This document shows positions 1 through 7,740 of a stretch of DNA of 64,000 nt, piece after piece. The stretch lies in NCBI GenBank assembly GCA_017505535.1, contig JAFVPD010000031.1:1-64000 (forward strand). The letters are read 5' to 3'. The stretch's first letter is position 1; each line of letters opens with the position of its first letter. The stretch is from Muribaculaceae bacterium (lineage in GTDB: Bacteria; Bacteroidota; Bacteroidia; Bacteroidales; Muribaculaceae). Made by a program: the position numbers and the translations under genes. The notes below the pieces were generated by a model. It was not told where the DNA came from, did not search any database, and saw nothing but the letters and a program-made list of their open reading frames with translations.

Positions 1-645
1 AAATGCGTCGTTAGCACAGTGGAAAAGAATTTTTGTGCGGTCGGGAGAAAGAGAAGTCCAGCTATATTGAGGATCCCAATCGCCATATTGACCGGCAAGA
101 GGATCAATAACCGAGCGAACACCATTGGTGTAAACCACGATTTTAAGGTCTTCTTCAGTAACAAGAATATTGTTCAATTGACGCACAGGAGTTATTGCTC
201 CAGAAATAGTCTTATTGAAAGATTTACCTTCAACAGCCATAGTCACTTCACCATTTTTGAAAGAAATTTGGTTAACGTGTCCAATGTTTTCAGCAACAGT
301 ATTGAGTTGCTTTGTAGCTACATTAAGAGAATAGATTGTTTGGGTAAAATTCTCTTTATCCATGCCACGAGTTAGAATTGTTTTTCCATCCTCGCTTATA
401 ACAGGATAATAACCAGCGCCTTCCATTTCAGTGAGATTTGTGTATTGTCCGCTTTTTACGTCAACAATACCAAGTCCATCATAATTTTCAGACGTTACTA
501 ATAAATTGCCGTCGGGCATAAATTTGGGATGAAAGGCTTGTTTCTGTGCTCCGGTTTTAACCTGAGTCAACTCAACAACCTCAAACTGTTGCGCATAAGA
601 TACTGTGGCAACAGTTAAGACTAAAGATAAAACTAACTTTCTCAT
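1..645 (-). CDS. exported beta-propeller (PD40/TolB-like) protein, C-terminus cut by window edge
   Basis: Only the first 215 codons are present; the gene runs off the left edge. It starts at the ATG at 645 with a signal peptide (MRKLVLSLVLTVATVSYA, then QQ), so the product is exported. The rest has repeated blade-like segments with motifs such as FHPKFMPDGN, YYPVISEDGK and WTSLSPDRTK, the phi-S-x-D-G-K pattern of WD40-like PD40/TolB repeats. Such proteins are usually periplasmic or outer-membrane-linked scaffolds; no enzymatic residue can be named. A promoter box lies about 45 bases upstream on the same strand. Family assignment rests on repeat pattern only. Confidence 0.75.
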   Translation of the reverse strand, partial: MRKLVLSLVLTVATVSYAQQFEVVELTQVKTGAQKQAFHPKFMPDGNLLVTSENYDGLGIVDVKSGQYTNLTEMEGAGYYPVISEDGKTILTRGMDKENFTQTIYSLNVATKQLNTVAENIGHVNQISFKNGEVTMAVEGKSFNKTISGAITPVRQLNNILVTEEDLKIVVYTNGVRSVIDPLAGQYGDWDPQYSWTSLSPDRTKILFHCANDAF

Positions 646-689
646 TGTTTTTGTTATAATTATTTATGTAAATTTTTATGTTGAGATTG

Positions 690-697
690 CAAAAGTA
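690..697 (-). promoter_or_regulatory. -7 promoter box for the beta-propeller gene
   Basis: On the minus strand this reads TACTTTTG, a perfect match to the Bacteroidota -7 consensus TAnnTTTG, 44 bases before the ATG at 645. No convincing TTG box is seen at the usual spacing, so this is the weaker class of match. Confidence 0.55.
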
Positions 698-773
698 ACA
701 ATTCTAAACTATATATATAACTAAAAGATGTTTTTTAACACAATTATACGACATTTTCCCACATTTTTAAACA

Positions 774-802
774 TAAAAAGGCCACCTTTGTCAAGGTAGC
801 CT
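774..802 (-). terminator. Rho-independent terminator of the ECF sigma gene
   Basis: Read on the minus strand, GGCTACCTT and AAGGTGGCC form a 9-base stem with one G-T pair around a 4-base loop, followed by five T. It lies about 50 bases after the stop codon of the sigma factor gene at 853. Confidence 0.85.
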
Positions 803-852
803 ACTTTAATCACTCTTCCCCTAAACTTTCTCAGAGCGCGAGATTGTCTATA

Positions 853-1356
853 TTACTTATAATCTTTCAATAAAACTCTTAAACGTTGACGGGCAAAGAA
901 AATACGACTCTTCACAGTTCCCAATGGCAATCCAAGTTCATCGGCAATTTCATTGTACTTATAACCTGCAACATGCATTGAAAAAGGTATGCGATACTCA
1001 TCACTAAATGAGTTAATAGCAGCATCAATATCTTTTACAGCAATCATTCCGTCGGGAGTGTCAAACCCCGAATCTTGCGGCAAATTGAGATGATATAAAT
1101 CTTCGGTCTGATCAATCATCGTTGCAGCTCGCGACTCCTTTCGATAATTGTTGATAAAGATATTACGCATGATGGTAAATACCCACCCCTTAAAGTTGAC
1201 ATTATCGACATACTTGTCTTCATTGTCAAGCGCTCTGAGTGTTGTGTCCTGCAACAAATCTTGTGCATCGTCCCTGTTTGAAGTTAGGGTATAAGCAAAG
1301 TTCAGCAGATTGCTTTGCAACCCTAACAATTTTGCTCTAAACTTCTTTGAACTCAT
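853..1356 (-). CDS. ECF-type RNA polymerase sigma factor
   Basis: The 167-residue protein has the size and two-domain layout of an extracytoplasmic-function sigma factor. Region 2 (about residues 14-80) carries the DDAQDLLQDT segment and the GWVFTIMRNIFINNYRK helix that contacts core polymerase and the -10 element. Region 4 (about 108-160) ends with a helix-turn-helix, ADELGLPLGTVKSRIFFARQRLR in outline, that reads the -35 element. No anti-sigma gene is adjacent, so the trigger cannot be inferred. The gene is monocistronic, with its own promoter box at 1412-1443 and terminator at 774-802. It is unlike the second ECF factor at 62782 in sequence; I see no evidence that one regulates the other. 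Confidence 0.93.
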   Translation of the reverse strand: MSSKKFRAKLLGLQSNLLNFAYTLTSNRDDAQDLLQDTTLRALDNEDKYVDNVNFKGWVFTIMRNIFINNYRKESRAATMIDQTEDLYHLNLPQDSGFDTPDGMIAVKDIDAAINSFSDEYRIPFSMHVAGYKYNEIADELGLPLGTVKSRIFFARQRLRVLLKDYK

Positions 1357-1411
1357 AGTTTTTTAGTTTTAAATTAATTTCCCGCATTGGAATTGCACAC
1401 CAATCACGCCG

Positions 1412-1443
1412 CAAATATACTAATAATTTTAATATCAAAACAA
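1412..1443 (-). promoter_or_regulatory. Bacteroidota-type promoter of the ECF sigma gene
   Basis: On the minus strand a TTG (1441-1443), a 21-base spacer and TATATTTG (1412-1419) match the TTG-N19-21-TAnnTTTG consensus. It predicts a 5' UTR of roughly 50 bases before the ATG at 1356. Confidence 0.75.
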
Positions 1444-1642
1444 TTTTCACTGATTTTTTTCTTATTTTTTATCATAAAATTTATTTCACACCATAACTCT
1501 CTAATATACTAACAATTACAAGTAGCTGAAAAATATTACATTAATGTTACATTTTACACATTCCATTTTGTAATAATTCTGAAATCCCTTATACAAGAAA
1601 ACATTCTATCCATAGACTTTCACATGCTTTTAATCATTACAG
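1444..1642. other. AT-rich spacer between divergent promoters
   Basis: About 200 bases between the sigma-factor promoter and the dCMP deaminase promoter. It is very AT-rich with a short palindrome ACATTAATGT at 1538-1547. I see no reading frame, stable hairpin or repeat here that deserves a call. Confidence 0.5.
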
Positions 1643-1673
1643 TTGATTATTCCAAGGTTTTATTGTAATTTTG
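1643..1673 (+). promoter_or_regulatory. promoter of the dCMP deaminase operon
   Basis: TTG at 1643-1645, a 20-base spacer and TAATTTTG at 1666-1673 match the Bacteroidota consensus exactly. The TTG is the first codon of the longest possible frame of the downstream gene, which therefore is not a start codon. Transcription should begin around 1680 and cover the genes from 1697 to about 5623. Confidence 0.85.
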
Positions 1674-1696
1674 CAAGTCACAATCAAGACAATGAG

Positions 1697-2128
1697 ATGA
1701 TATACAAGAGTAAACAATCATTATTAGACAAAAGATACTTACGAATGGCTCGTATATGGGCCGAGAACTCCTATTGCCAACGCCGCCAAGTGGGCGCAAT
1801 AATCGTAAAAGATCAAATGATAATTTCTGATGGATTCAATGGCACCCCATCGGGATTTGAGAACATTTGTGAAGATGAGACCGGAGTAACAAAGCCCTAC
1901 GTTCTTCATGCTGAAGCAAATGCTATTACCAAAGTGGCACGAAGCAACAATAGTAGCGACGGGTCAACATTATATGTCACAGCTTCGCCATGTCTTGAAT
2001 GTGCAAAGCTAATAATCCAAGCAGGCATTAAACGCGTTGTATATAATGAATTGTATCGCATCACCGATGGTATTGATCTGCTAAAGCGAGCCGGCATTGA
2101 ATGCATACACATACAAGATCTCGATTAA
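1697..2128 (+). CDS. dCMP deaminase (zinc-dependent cytidylate deaminase family)
   Basis: Converts dCMP to dUMP, the precursor for thymidylate synthesis, in the cytoplasm. The 143-residue protein carries the cytidine deaminase zinc site: HAE at residues 71-73 (ligand His71, catalytic Glu73) and PCLEC at 98-102 (ligands Cys99 and Cys102). The N-terminal RMARIWAENSYCQRRQVGAII segment is typical of the ComEB/dCMP deaminase branch. The frame is open from a TTG at 1643, but that TTG is the -33 promoter box, so ATG 1697 is chosen. It is the first gene of a tight operon: 20 bases separate it from the S41 protease gene. Confidence 0.92.
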   Translation: MIYKSKQSLLDKRYLRMARIWAENSYCQRRQVGAIIVKDQMIISDGFNGTPSGFENICEDETGVTKPYVLHAEANAITKVARSNNSSDGSTLYVTASPCLECAKLIIQAGIKRVVYNELYRITDGIDLLKRAGIECIHIQDLD

Positions 2129-2148
2129 ACCCAAACACACAACTACGC

Positions 2149-3804
2149 ATGAGCGCAACACGAAAAACAAACGTATGGATTCCGTTGATTATCGCAGCCA
2201 CTTTTGTTGGTGGTTTGTGGGCCGGATCATTTTTTTCTAACAAAGAGTTACCCAAAAGCAGCTACGATAAGCTCAACGCTATCTTAGGACTCATCAATCA
2301 AGAATATGTCGATGATGTAAATCTTGACAGCATCATTGAAGTGACGCTACCCGATTTACTATCAAATTTAGACCCCCACTCCACCTACATACCTGCCAAA
2401 GATATGCAATCGGTCAACGAGGAACTTGAAGGGTCGTTCAGCGGAATCGGGATTTCATTTATGATGAAAAACGACACAATATCTATTATTGAAGTCATTT
2501 CAGGAGGCCCAAGTGAAAAAGTCGGACTTATGCCAGGCGATAGAATTGTCACAGTAAATGACTCGATTGTAGCCGGCAAAGAATTATCAAATGAAAAAGT
2601 CATTTCACTATTGCGTGGCACCAAAGGGTCAAAAGTCAACCTTGGCATAAAGCGTAGCAATACGACCGAAACACTTCACTATGTTGTTACACGCGACGAC
2701 ATTCCGTTAACATCGGTAGATGCATCATATATAATCGCGCCCGAAATTGGATACTTGAAGATTAATAAATTTGGGAGAGAGACATATAACGAATATCTCA
2801 CCAACTTAGCTCAACTTCAGAACGAGGGAGCGACAAAATACATTATTGACCTCAGAGGAAACGGAGGCGGATTCATGGAAATGGCGATACTAATGGCCAA
2901 CGAATTCCTCCCGGCCAATCAGCTAATAGTGTTCACCAAAGGTCGCACAAAACGTGAAAGCATGGCTACACAAAGCGATGGCAATGGCTCGTTCCAAGAA
3001 AACGAAGTAATAATCCTTATTGATGAATATTCGGCAAGTTCGAGCGAAATTCTTGCAGGAGCCATCCAAGACAATGACCGAGGATTAATAATCGGACGTC
3101 GGTCATTTGGCAAAGGGTTGGTTCAACGCCAAACAGAATTTGCCGATAGCAGTGCACTACGTCTAACCGTGTCACGCTATCACACTCCATCGGGAAGATG
3201 CATTCAAAAAGAATATACCCCCGGCAAAGCAAGCGATTATAGCCACGAAATCATCAATCGTTATAATCACGGAGAAGCATTCAGTGCCGATAGCATCAAG
3301 CTAAACAAAGACCAAGAATTCACTACAGCCCACGGCCGTAAAGTATATGGAGGTGGAGGTATTGTTCCCGACATATTTGTACCAAACGACACTTCTGAAA
3401 TATCTTCATATTACATAGCAATCGTAAATGCCGGATTATTACAAAAATTTGCTTTTGATTATTGCGATTTAAATAGAGAATCGCTCAATGAAAGTGAAAG
3501 CACAAGCGACTTGCTATCTAAACTTCCTTCTGATGAAACGCTTCTACAATCGTTTGTCAGATATGCCGCACAAAATGGTGTGCCAGCTCGATGGAGATAC
3601 ATAAACATCTCATATCAGCTAATCGTAAACCAGTTAAAGGCACTTATTGCCCGAGACATCTTAGGTAGTCAATCGTTCTATCACATTTATAATCTCAGAG
3701 ATGAATGTGTTCAGCAAGCTATCAAAGAAATGCAAGCCGGTAATGCTAAGTTTCCAATTGTCCCAAAAGACAATCAAATTGAAGATGACCTTGTAACTGA
3801 TTAA
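2149..3804 (+). CDS. S41 family C-terminal processing peptidase (CtpA/Prc-like)
   Basis: A membrane-anchored, periplasm-facing serine protease that cleaves proteins near their C-termini. With the ATG at 2149 it has 551 residues: a transmembrane segment at about 9-29 (VWIPLIIAATFVGGLW), a PDZ domain around 85-170 (GIGISF through LMPGDRIVTVND), then the S41 catalytic domain. The Ser-Lys dyad is visible as Ser297 in SASSSEILAGA and Lys322 in GRRSFGKGLVQ, 25 residues apart as in D1-processing proteases. A C-terminal extension of about 150 residues follows. An ATG at 2101 in the same frame would overlap the upstream gene by 28 bases and is less likely. Genes downstream follow at 5, 3 and -1 bases, indicating co-transcription. 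Confidence 0.93.
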   Translation: MSATRKTNVWIPLIIAATFVGGLWAGSFFSNKELPKSSYDKLNAILGLINQEYVDDVNLDSIIEVTLPDLLSNLDPHSTYIPAKDMQSVNEELEGSFSGIGISFMMKNDTISIIEVISGGPSEKVGLMPGDRIVTVNDSIVAGKELSNEKVISLLRGTKGSKVNLGIKRSNTTETLHYVVTRDDIPLTSVDASYIIAPEIGYLKINKFGRETYNEYLTNLAQLQNEGATKYIIDLRGNGGGFMEMAILMANEFLPANQLIVFTKGRTKRESMATQSDGNGSFQENEVIILIDEYSASSSEILAGAIQDNDRGLIIGRRSFGKGLVQRQTEFADSSALRLTVSRYHTPSGRCIQKEYTPGKASDYSHEIINRYNHGEAFSADSIKLNKDQEFTTAHGRKVYGGGGIVPDIFVPNDTSEISSYYIAIVNAGLLQKFAFDYCDLNRESLNESESTSDLLSKLPSDETLLQSFVRYAAQNGVPARWRYINISYQLIVNQLKALIARDILGSQSFYHIYNLRDECVQQAIKEMQAGNAKFPIVPKDNQIEDDLVTD

Positions 3805-3809
3805 AATCA

Positions 3810-4373
3810 ATGGACAAAGGCTCAATCAGAAAACATATTAAGCATCTAAAATCATTGCTTTCGGAAACCGAAAAGCATGAGTTTAGCAAGGCTGTTTTTT
3901 TCAAGATTGAACAACTCCCCATTTTCAAAACCGCTCAACGCGTACTTTTGTACAATTCACTTCCCGATGAGTTACCAACAAAAGACGTTATAGAACGTTG
4001 GGGATTATCAAAGCAAATTTTTTTGCCACGTGTGAATGGTTTAGAACTTGAGATTTTACCATATATCAATGGGCAATTATCGGTTGGCGCTTATAACATC
4101 GAGGAGCCGACAGGAAACGATATTTACGACATTAATGCCATTGATACAATCATCGTGCCGGCAGTTGCATTTGATCCCTCGGGCAACAGAGTGGGTCGAG
4201 GCAAAGGATACTACGACAAGCTATTAGCCCGGACCGATGCACTTAAAATTGGAGTTGTATATGATTTTCAGATTGTTGGCACTATCAATTCAGAGCCTCA
4301 CGACATTAAAATGGATATTATTGTCAGTCCGCAACAAACTATCATTATTAATACTAAACTTCAAAGCATATAG
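3810..4373 (+). CDS. 5-formyltetrahydrofolate cyclo-ligase
   Basis: Uses ATP to convert 5-formyl-THF to 5,10-methenyl-THF, recycling a dead-end folate. The 187-residue length is normal for the family. Diagnostic segments are RKHIKHLKSLLSE near the N-terminus, FLPRVNG in the middle, IIVPAVAFDPSGNRVGRGKG, and the phosphate-binding GKGYYDKLL loop at about residues 131-139. It follows the protease gene by 5 bases and precedes the hemerythrin-like gene by 3. Pairing with dCMP deaminase in one operon gives two enzymes that feed thymidylate synthesis. Confidence 0.92.
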   Translation: MDKGSIRKHIKHLKSLLSETEKHEFSKAVFFKIEQLPIFKTAQRVLLYNSLPDELPTKDVIERWGLSKQIFLPRVNGLELEILPYINGQLSVGAYNIEEPTGNDIYDINAIDTIIVPAVAFDPSGNRVGRGKGYYDKLLARTDALKIGVVYDFQIVGTINSEPHDIKMDIIVSPQQTIIINTKLQSI

Positions 4374-4376
4374 CAC

Positions 4377-5048
4377 ATGGCACTAATTCAAGTACATAGC
4401 AAAATGAGTGATGTCATCACATCAACCCCCGATATTATCCCTGTAATAAATCGCTTTGGCATACTGCTTGGCACAGGAGATAAAACGATTACCGAAATTT
4501 GCGCAAGTCACAATCTTGATCCGGAATTTCTGCTATGTATCATTAACACATATATTAATGAGGAATATTTCCCCGAACGTGCATTAAAATCATTTTGCGC
4601 ATCAACAATAATATCATATTTAGAAAAAACATACAAATCCTACCAACTCTTTCAGCTTCCGAACATAGAGCGTCACTTTGAGTTTCTCATAGGCCGAAGT
4701 GGGAACAACAATAATCTCGGCCTAATGAAACGATTCTTTGATGAATTGAAAACAGAGCTAATGAGTCGCATTCATAACGATATAACCACTTGGTTTCCAT
4801 GTGTCAGAAATATGGAATCGGGACTTTCTCAGGAAAATGTTGACGTAGATTGCTCCACAAATATCATCGACAAGCTCAATGACCTTAAGCACATGTTCAT
4901 ATTGCATTTAAGCGGAGAATATGAGCCAAACCTATGCTATGGTGTGATTGCGGCAATAATCTCATTAGAGAAAGATATACGTCAAAACGATCGTATTCGC
5001 AATCGCATATTACTTCCACTTTATAAATCATTAGCACAACCCAACTAA
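4377..5048 (+). CDS. RIC/YtfE-like hemerythrin-type protein, metal ligands apparently lost
   Basis: The 223 residues resemble the Bacteroidales proteins with an ScdA/YtfE-type N-terminus followed by a four-helix hemerythrin-like domain. The N-terminal part (residues 10-60: MSDVITSTPDIIPVINRFG, GTGDKTITEIC) matches the DUF542/RIC N-domain layout. The helical part normally ends helices with H-x3-E pairs before FP-type motifs. Here these read SRIHNDITTWFP (about 135-146) and RQNDRIRNRILLP (about 203-215), so the usual His/Glu positions are Arg/Asp and Asn/Arg. I infer that a di-iron site cannot form as in RIC, so a nitrosative-stress iron-repair role is doubtful. It overlaps the LuxR-type gene by one base (TAATG), suggesting coupled expression and a sensory partnership. 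Family placement is from memory of pattern, not from a search. Confidence 0.6.
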   Translation: MALIQVHSKMSDVITSTPDIIPVINRFGILLGTGDKTITEICASHNLDPEFLLCIINTYINEEYFPERALKSFCASTIISYLEKTYKSYQLFQLPNIERHFEFLIGRSGNNNNLGLMKRFFDELKTELMSRIHNDITTWFPCVRNMESGLSQENVDVDCSTNIIDKLNDLKHMFILHLSGEYEPNLCYGVIAAIISLEKDIRQNDRIRNRILLPLYKSLAQPN

Positions 5049-5623
5049 TGAGAAAAAACGATATTAATGCTTATATATTTGTTCCCGATTCAATAACAAC
5101 AATAGGATTAAAATATCTATTGAGGGAATATTTTGAGATAGACGCTATAACTATCAACCAACCATTGGACAATGATAGTTTTTGCGACTCAAGTCAGATG
5201 TATCTGATTATTACAACCTCTCAATTATTTGCATCTAATCTTGATTTTTTCATACCTCGCCGTTCTCGCACAATAATTCTTAGCGAAGAAAACTCCGACG
5301 ACACTTTTATAATCAACATTCATTGCGACGAAAGCACAATTATAGATAAAATTGAGCGAATCATAGCCTCTATCAACATTCCCACTGAAAGCATGCGTCA
5401 AAGTTCACTCACTCAAAGGGAAATTGATGTACTACGACTCATTGCAAAGGGATATATCAACAAAGAAATTGCCGAAAAGCTCAATATAAGTTTCAACACC
5501 GTGTTATCACACCGAAAAAACATCACCACAAAATTGGGGATAAAGAGCGCTTCAGGATTAGGATTTTATGCCATTATGAACGGCTACATTTCTGAATCGG
5601 ACCTAACAAATAGCCTTGCATAG
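5048..5623 (+). CDS. LuxR/GerE-type transcriptional regulator with degenerate receiver
   Basis: The C-terminal third (about residues 115-180) is a clear LuxR-family helix-turn-helix: LTQREIDVLRLIAKGYINKEIAE, then LNISFNTVLSHRKNITTKL. The N-terminal 110 residues have the alternating beta/alpha pattern of a response-regulator receiver (YIFVPDSITTIGLKYLL, MYLIITTSQLF, RTIILSE), but the conserved phosphoacceptor Asp and its acidic pocket are not evident, so phosphorylation control is unlikely. It is last in the operon and translationally coupled to the RIC-like gene. I infer that the two act together as sensor and output. Confidence 0.85.
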   Translation: MRKNDINAYIFVPDSITTIGLKYLLREYFEIDAITINQPLDNDSFCDSSQMYLIITTSQLFASNLDFFIPRRSRTIILSEENSDDTFIINIHCDESTIIDKIERIIASINIPTESMRQSSLTQREIDVLRLIAKGYINKEIAEKLNISFNTVLSHRKNITTKLGIKSASGLGFYAIMNGYISESDLTNSLA

Positions 5624-5727
5624 GACTTGGCAAAATCGTGCATCAATATAGCCTTTGGCGATCTTCAACGCAAGAATTTTATGAATCAAAAAAATGTTAA
5701 TCATTTCATTATTCTGAGGCTAAGCGC

Positions 5728-5735
5728 TAAATTTG
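5728..5735 (+). promoter_or_regulatory. -7 promoter box before the ABC-F gene
   Basis: TAAATTTG matches the consensus; the ATG follows 32 bases downstream. No TTG is found at 19-21 bases upstream. Confidence 0.5.
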
Positions 5736-5766
5736 TAAGTTAATTGACATGTGAACTGATAAAGAA

Positions 5767-7719
5767 ATGATTTCAATACAAAATCTCTCAGTAGAATTTA
5801 GTGCAAAATCACTGTTTGACAACATTAACTATGTTATCAACAAAAAAGATCGCATAGCTTTAGTTGGTAAAAACGGAGCGGGCAAATCAACCATGCTCAA
5901 GATCATAGCCGGTCTTCAAAAACCCACTTCGGGCAGCGTATCTATTCCATCAGACATCACAATTGGCTACCTACCTCAACAGATGGTTTTGAGCGACTCT
6001 CTCACAGTTGTCGAGGAAGTTCGCAAAGCCTTTTCCCACATAAAAGAAATCCAAGAGCAAATCAACGAAATCAACCACCAACTCCAATCGCGCGAGGATT
6101 ATGAGAGTGAAGAATACCACAAACTCATAGACCAAATGACAATCCTCACCGAGCGATTATCAATGGAAGGCAGTGACAATTATGAGGCTGAAATGGAGAA
6201 GACTCTCATGGGACTCGGATTCAAACGAGAAGATTTCAATAGACCTACTGCCGAGTTTAGCGGAGGTTGGCGCATGAGAGTAGAATTAGCAAAACTACTG
6301 CTGACACACCCCGATGTTTTACTGCTTGACGAGCCCACCAACCACCTTGACATAGAGTCAATACAATGGATGGAAAATTTTTTGGCAACAAAAGCCAATG
6401 CCGTTGTCCTCGTGTCACACGACCGAGCTTTTATTGACAATGTAACCACTCGCACGATTGAAATCTCGCTTGGAAAGATTTATGACTATTCGGTAAACTA
6501 TTCTAAATATGTAGTGTTGCGACAAGAACGACTTGAGCAACAAATGAGAGCCTATCAAAATCAACAAAAACAAATTCAAGACACAGAAGAGTTCATTGAA
6601 CGATTTCGCTATAAAGCTACCAAATCGGTACAAGTGCAAAGTCGCATCAAACAACTTGAAAAGATTGAGCGCATAGAAGTAGATGAAGTTGACACGTCAC
6701 ATCTGAATCTTAAATTTCCTCCGGCTCCACGCTCCGGCGACTACCCTATTATCGCCGATAATGTTGGGAAAAGCTATGGAACACATCAGGTGTTTGACAA
6801 TGCCACATTCACCATCAAACGAGGCGAGAAGGTTGCGTTTGTTGGTAAAAACGGCGAAGGGAAATCAACCCTTGTGAAATGCATAATGGGTGAAATTCCT
6901 TTTACCGGGGATTTGAAAATCGGGCACAACGTAAAGATCGGATACTTCGCCCAAAATCAAGCGCAATTACTTGATGGCGAAATCACGGTTTTTGATACTA
7001 TTGACAACGTTGCCGTTGGAGATATACGCACAAAAATACGCGACATACTTGGTGCATTCATGTTTGGTGGAGATGCCATTGACAAAAAAGTAAAAGTATT
7101 GTCGGGTGGCGAAAAGACTCGTCTTGCAATGATCAGGCTATTACTTGAGCCGGTTAATCTTCTCATACTCGATGAGCCCACCAACCACCTTGACATGAAA
7201 ACCAAAGACATACTCAAGCAAGCCATAAAAGACTTCAATGGCACCGCCATAATCGTGTCACACGACCGAGAATTTCTTGACGGATTAATTGAGAAAGTCT
7301 ATGAATTTGGAGGAGGCAAAGTCACTGAATGCTTAGGTGGAATATATGAATTCCTTGAAAAGAAAAAAATTGCTACACTTGCCGAACTTGAGCTATCGAA
7401 ATCCCCCACTACACCGACCAAGACAAAGGTTCAATCGCAGAAAGACGAAACTGAAAAACCCCGACTGAGTTACGCCGAAAAACGTGAGCGTGAAAAAGCA
7501 ATTAAACGAGCCGAAAAACGAGTAAGTGAGGCCGAAAATGACATTGCTCGCATTGAATCCGAAATAGCCGAGATTGAACAAGAAATAGCCAATGGCGAGA
7601 CCGGCAACAACATCTTTGACCGGCATTCGGAGAAAACCAAACAACTTGAAAATGCAATGAGTATTTGGGAACTCGCCTCAATGGAATGTGAAGATATCAA
7701 AAATAAATATATTAATTAA
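5767..7719 (+). CDS. ABC-F family ATP-binding protein (ribosome-associated type)
   Basis: A soluble protein of two ABC ATPase domains and no membrane segments; relatives act on the ribosome in translation or antibiotic protection. Domain 1 has Walker A GKNGAGKST (34-42), signature FSGGWRMR and Walker B LLLDEPTNHLD. Domain 2 repeats this with GKNGEGKST, LSGGEKTR and LLILDEPTNHLD. A charged linker with ARM-like helices joins them. A C-terminal coiled coil of about 90 residues (EKREREKAIKRAEKRVSEAE onward) resembles the Uup-type C-terminal domain. The 650-residue length is normal. No evidence links it specifically to resistance. The M13 peptidase gene starts 21 bases after its stop. Confidence 0.93.
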   Translation: MISIQNLSVEFSAKSLFDNINYVINKKDRIALVGKNGAGKSTMLKIIAGLQKPTSGSVSIPSDITIGYLPQQMVLSDSLTVVEEVRKAFSHIKEIQEQINEINHQLQSREDYESEEYHKLIDQMTILTERLSMEGSDNYEAEMEKTLMGLGFKREDFNRPTAEFSGGWRMRVELAKLLLTHPDVLLLDEPTNHLDIESIQWMENFLATKANAVVLVSHDRAFIDNVTTRTIEISLGKIYDYSVNYSKYVVLRQERLEQQMRAYQNQQKQIQDTEEFIERFRYKATKSVQVQSRIKQLEKIERIEVDEVDTSHLNLKFPPAPRSGDYPIIADNVGKSYGTHQVFDNATFTIKRGEKVAFVGKNGEGKSTLVKCIMGEIPFTGDLKIGHNVKIGYFAQNQAQLLDGEITVFDTIDNVAVGDIRTKIRDILGAFMFGGDAIDKKVKVLSGGEKTRLAMIRLLLEPVNLLILDEPTNHLDMKTKDILKQAIKDFNGTAIIVSHDREFLDGLIEKVYEFGGGKVTECLGGIYEFLEKKKIATLAELELSKSPTTPTKTKVQSQKDETEKPRLSYAEKREREKAIKRAEKRVSEAENDIARIESEIAEIEQEIANGETGNNIFDRHSEKTKQLENAMSIWELASMECEDIKNKYIN

Positions 7720-7740
7720 CCCATTTAACAACACGACAAA

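Noticed and set aside
19..375. Plus-strand open frame of 118 codons at the left edge
   Set aside because: It lies antisense to the beta-propeller gene, whose signal peptide and repeats are clear. The plus frame has no recognisable features.
1538..1547. Palindrome ACATTAATGT as an operator
   Set aside because: It is ten bases in very AT-rich DNA, not repeated and not next to a promoter box; chance is the simplest explanation.
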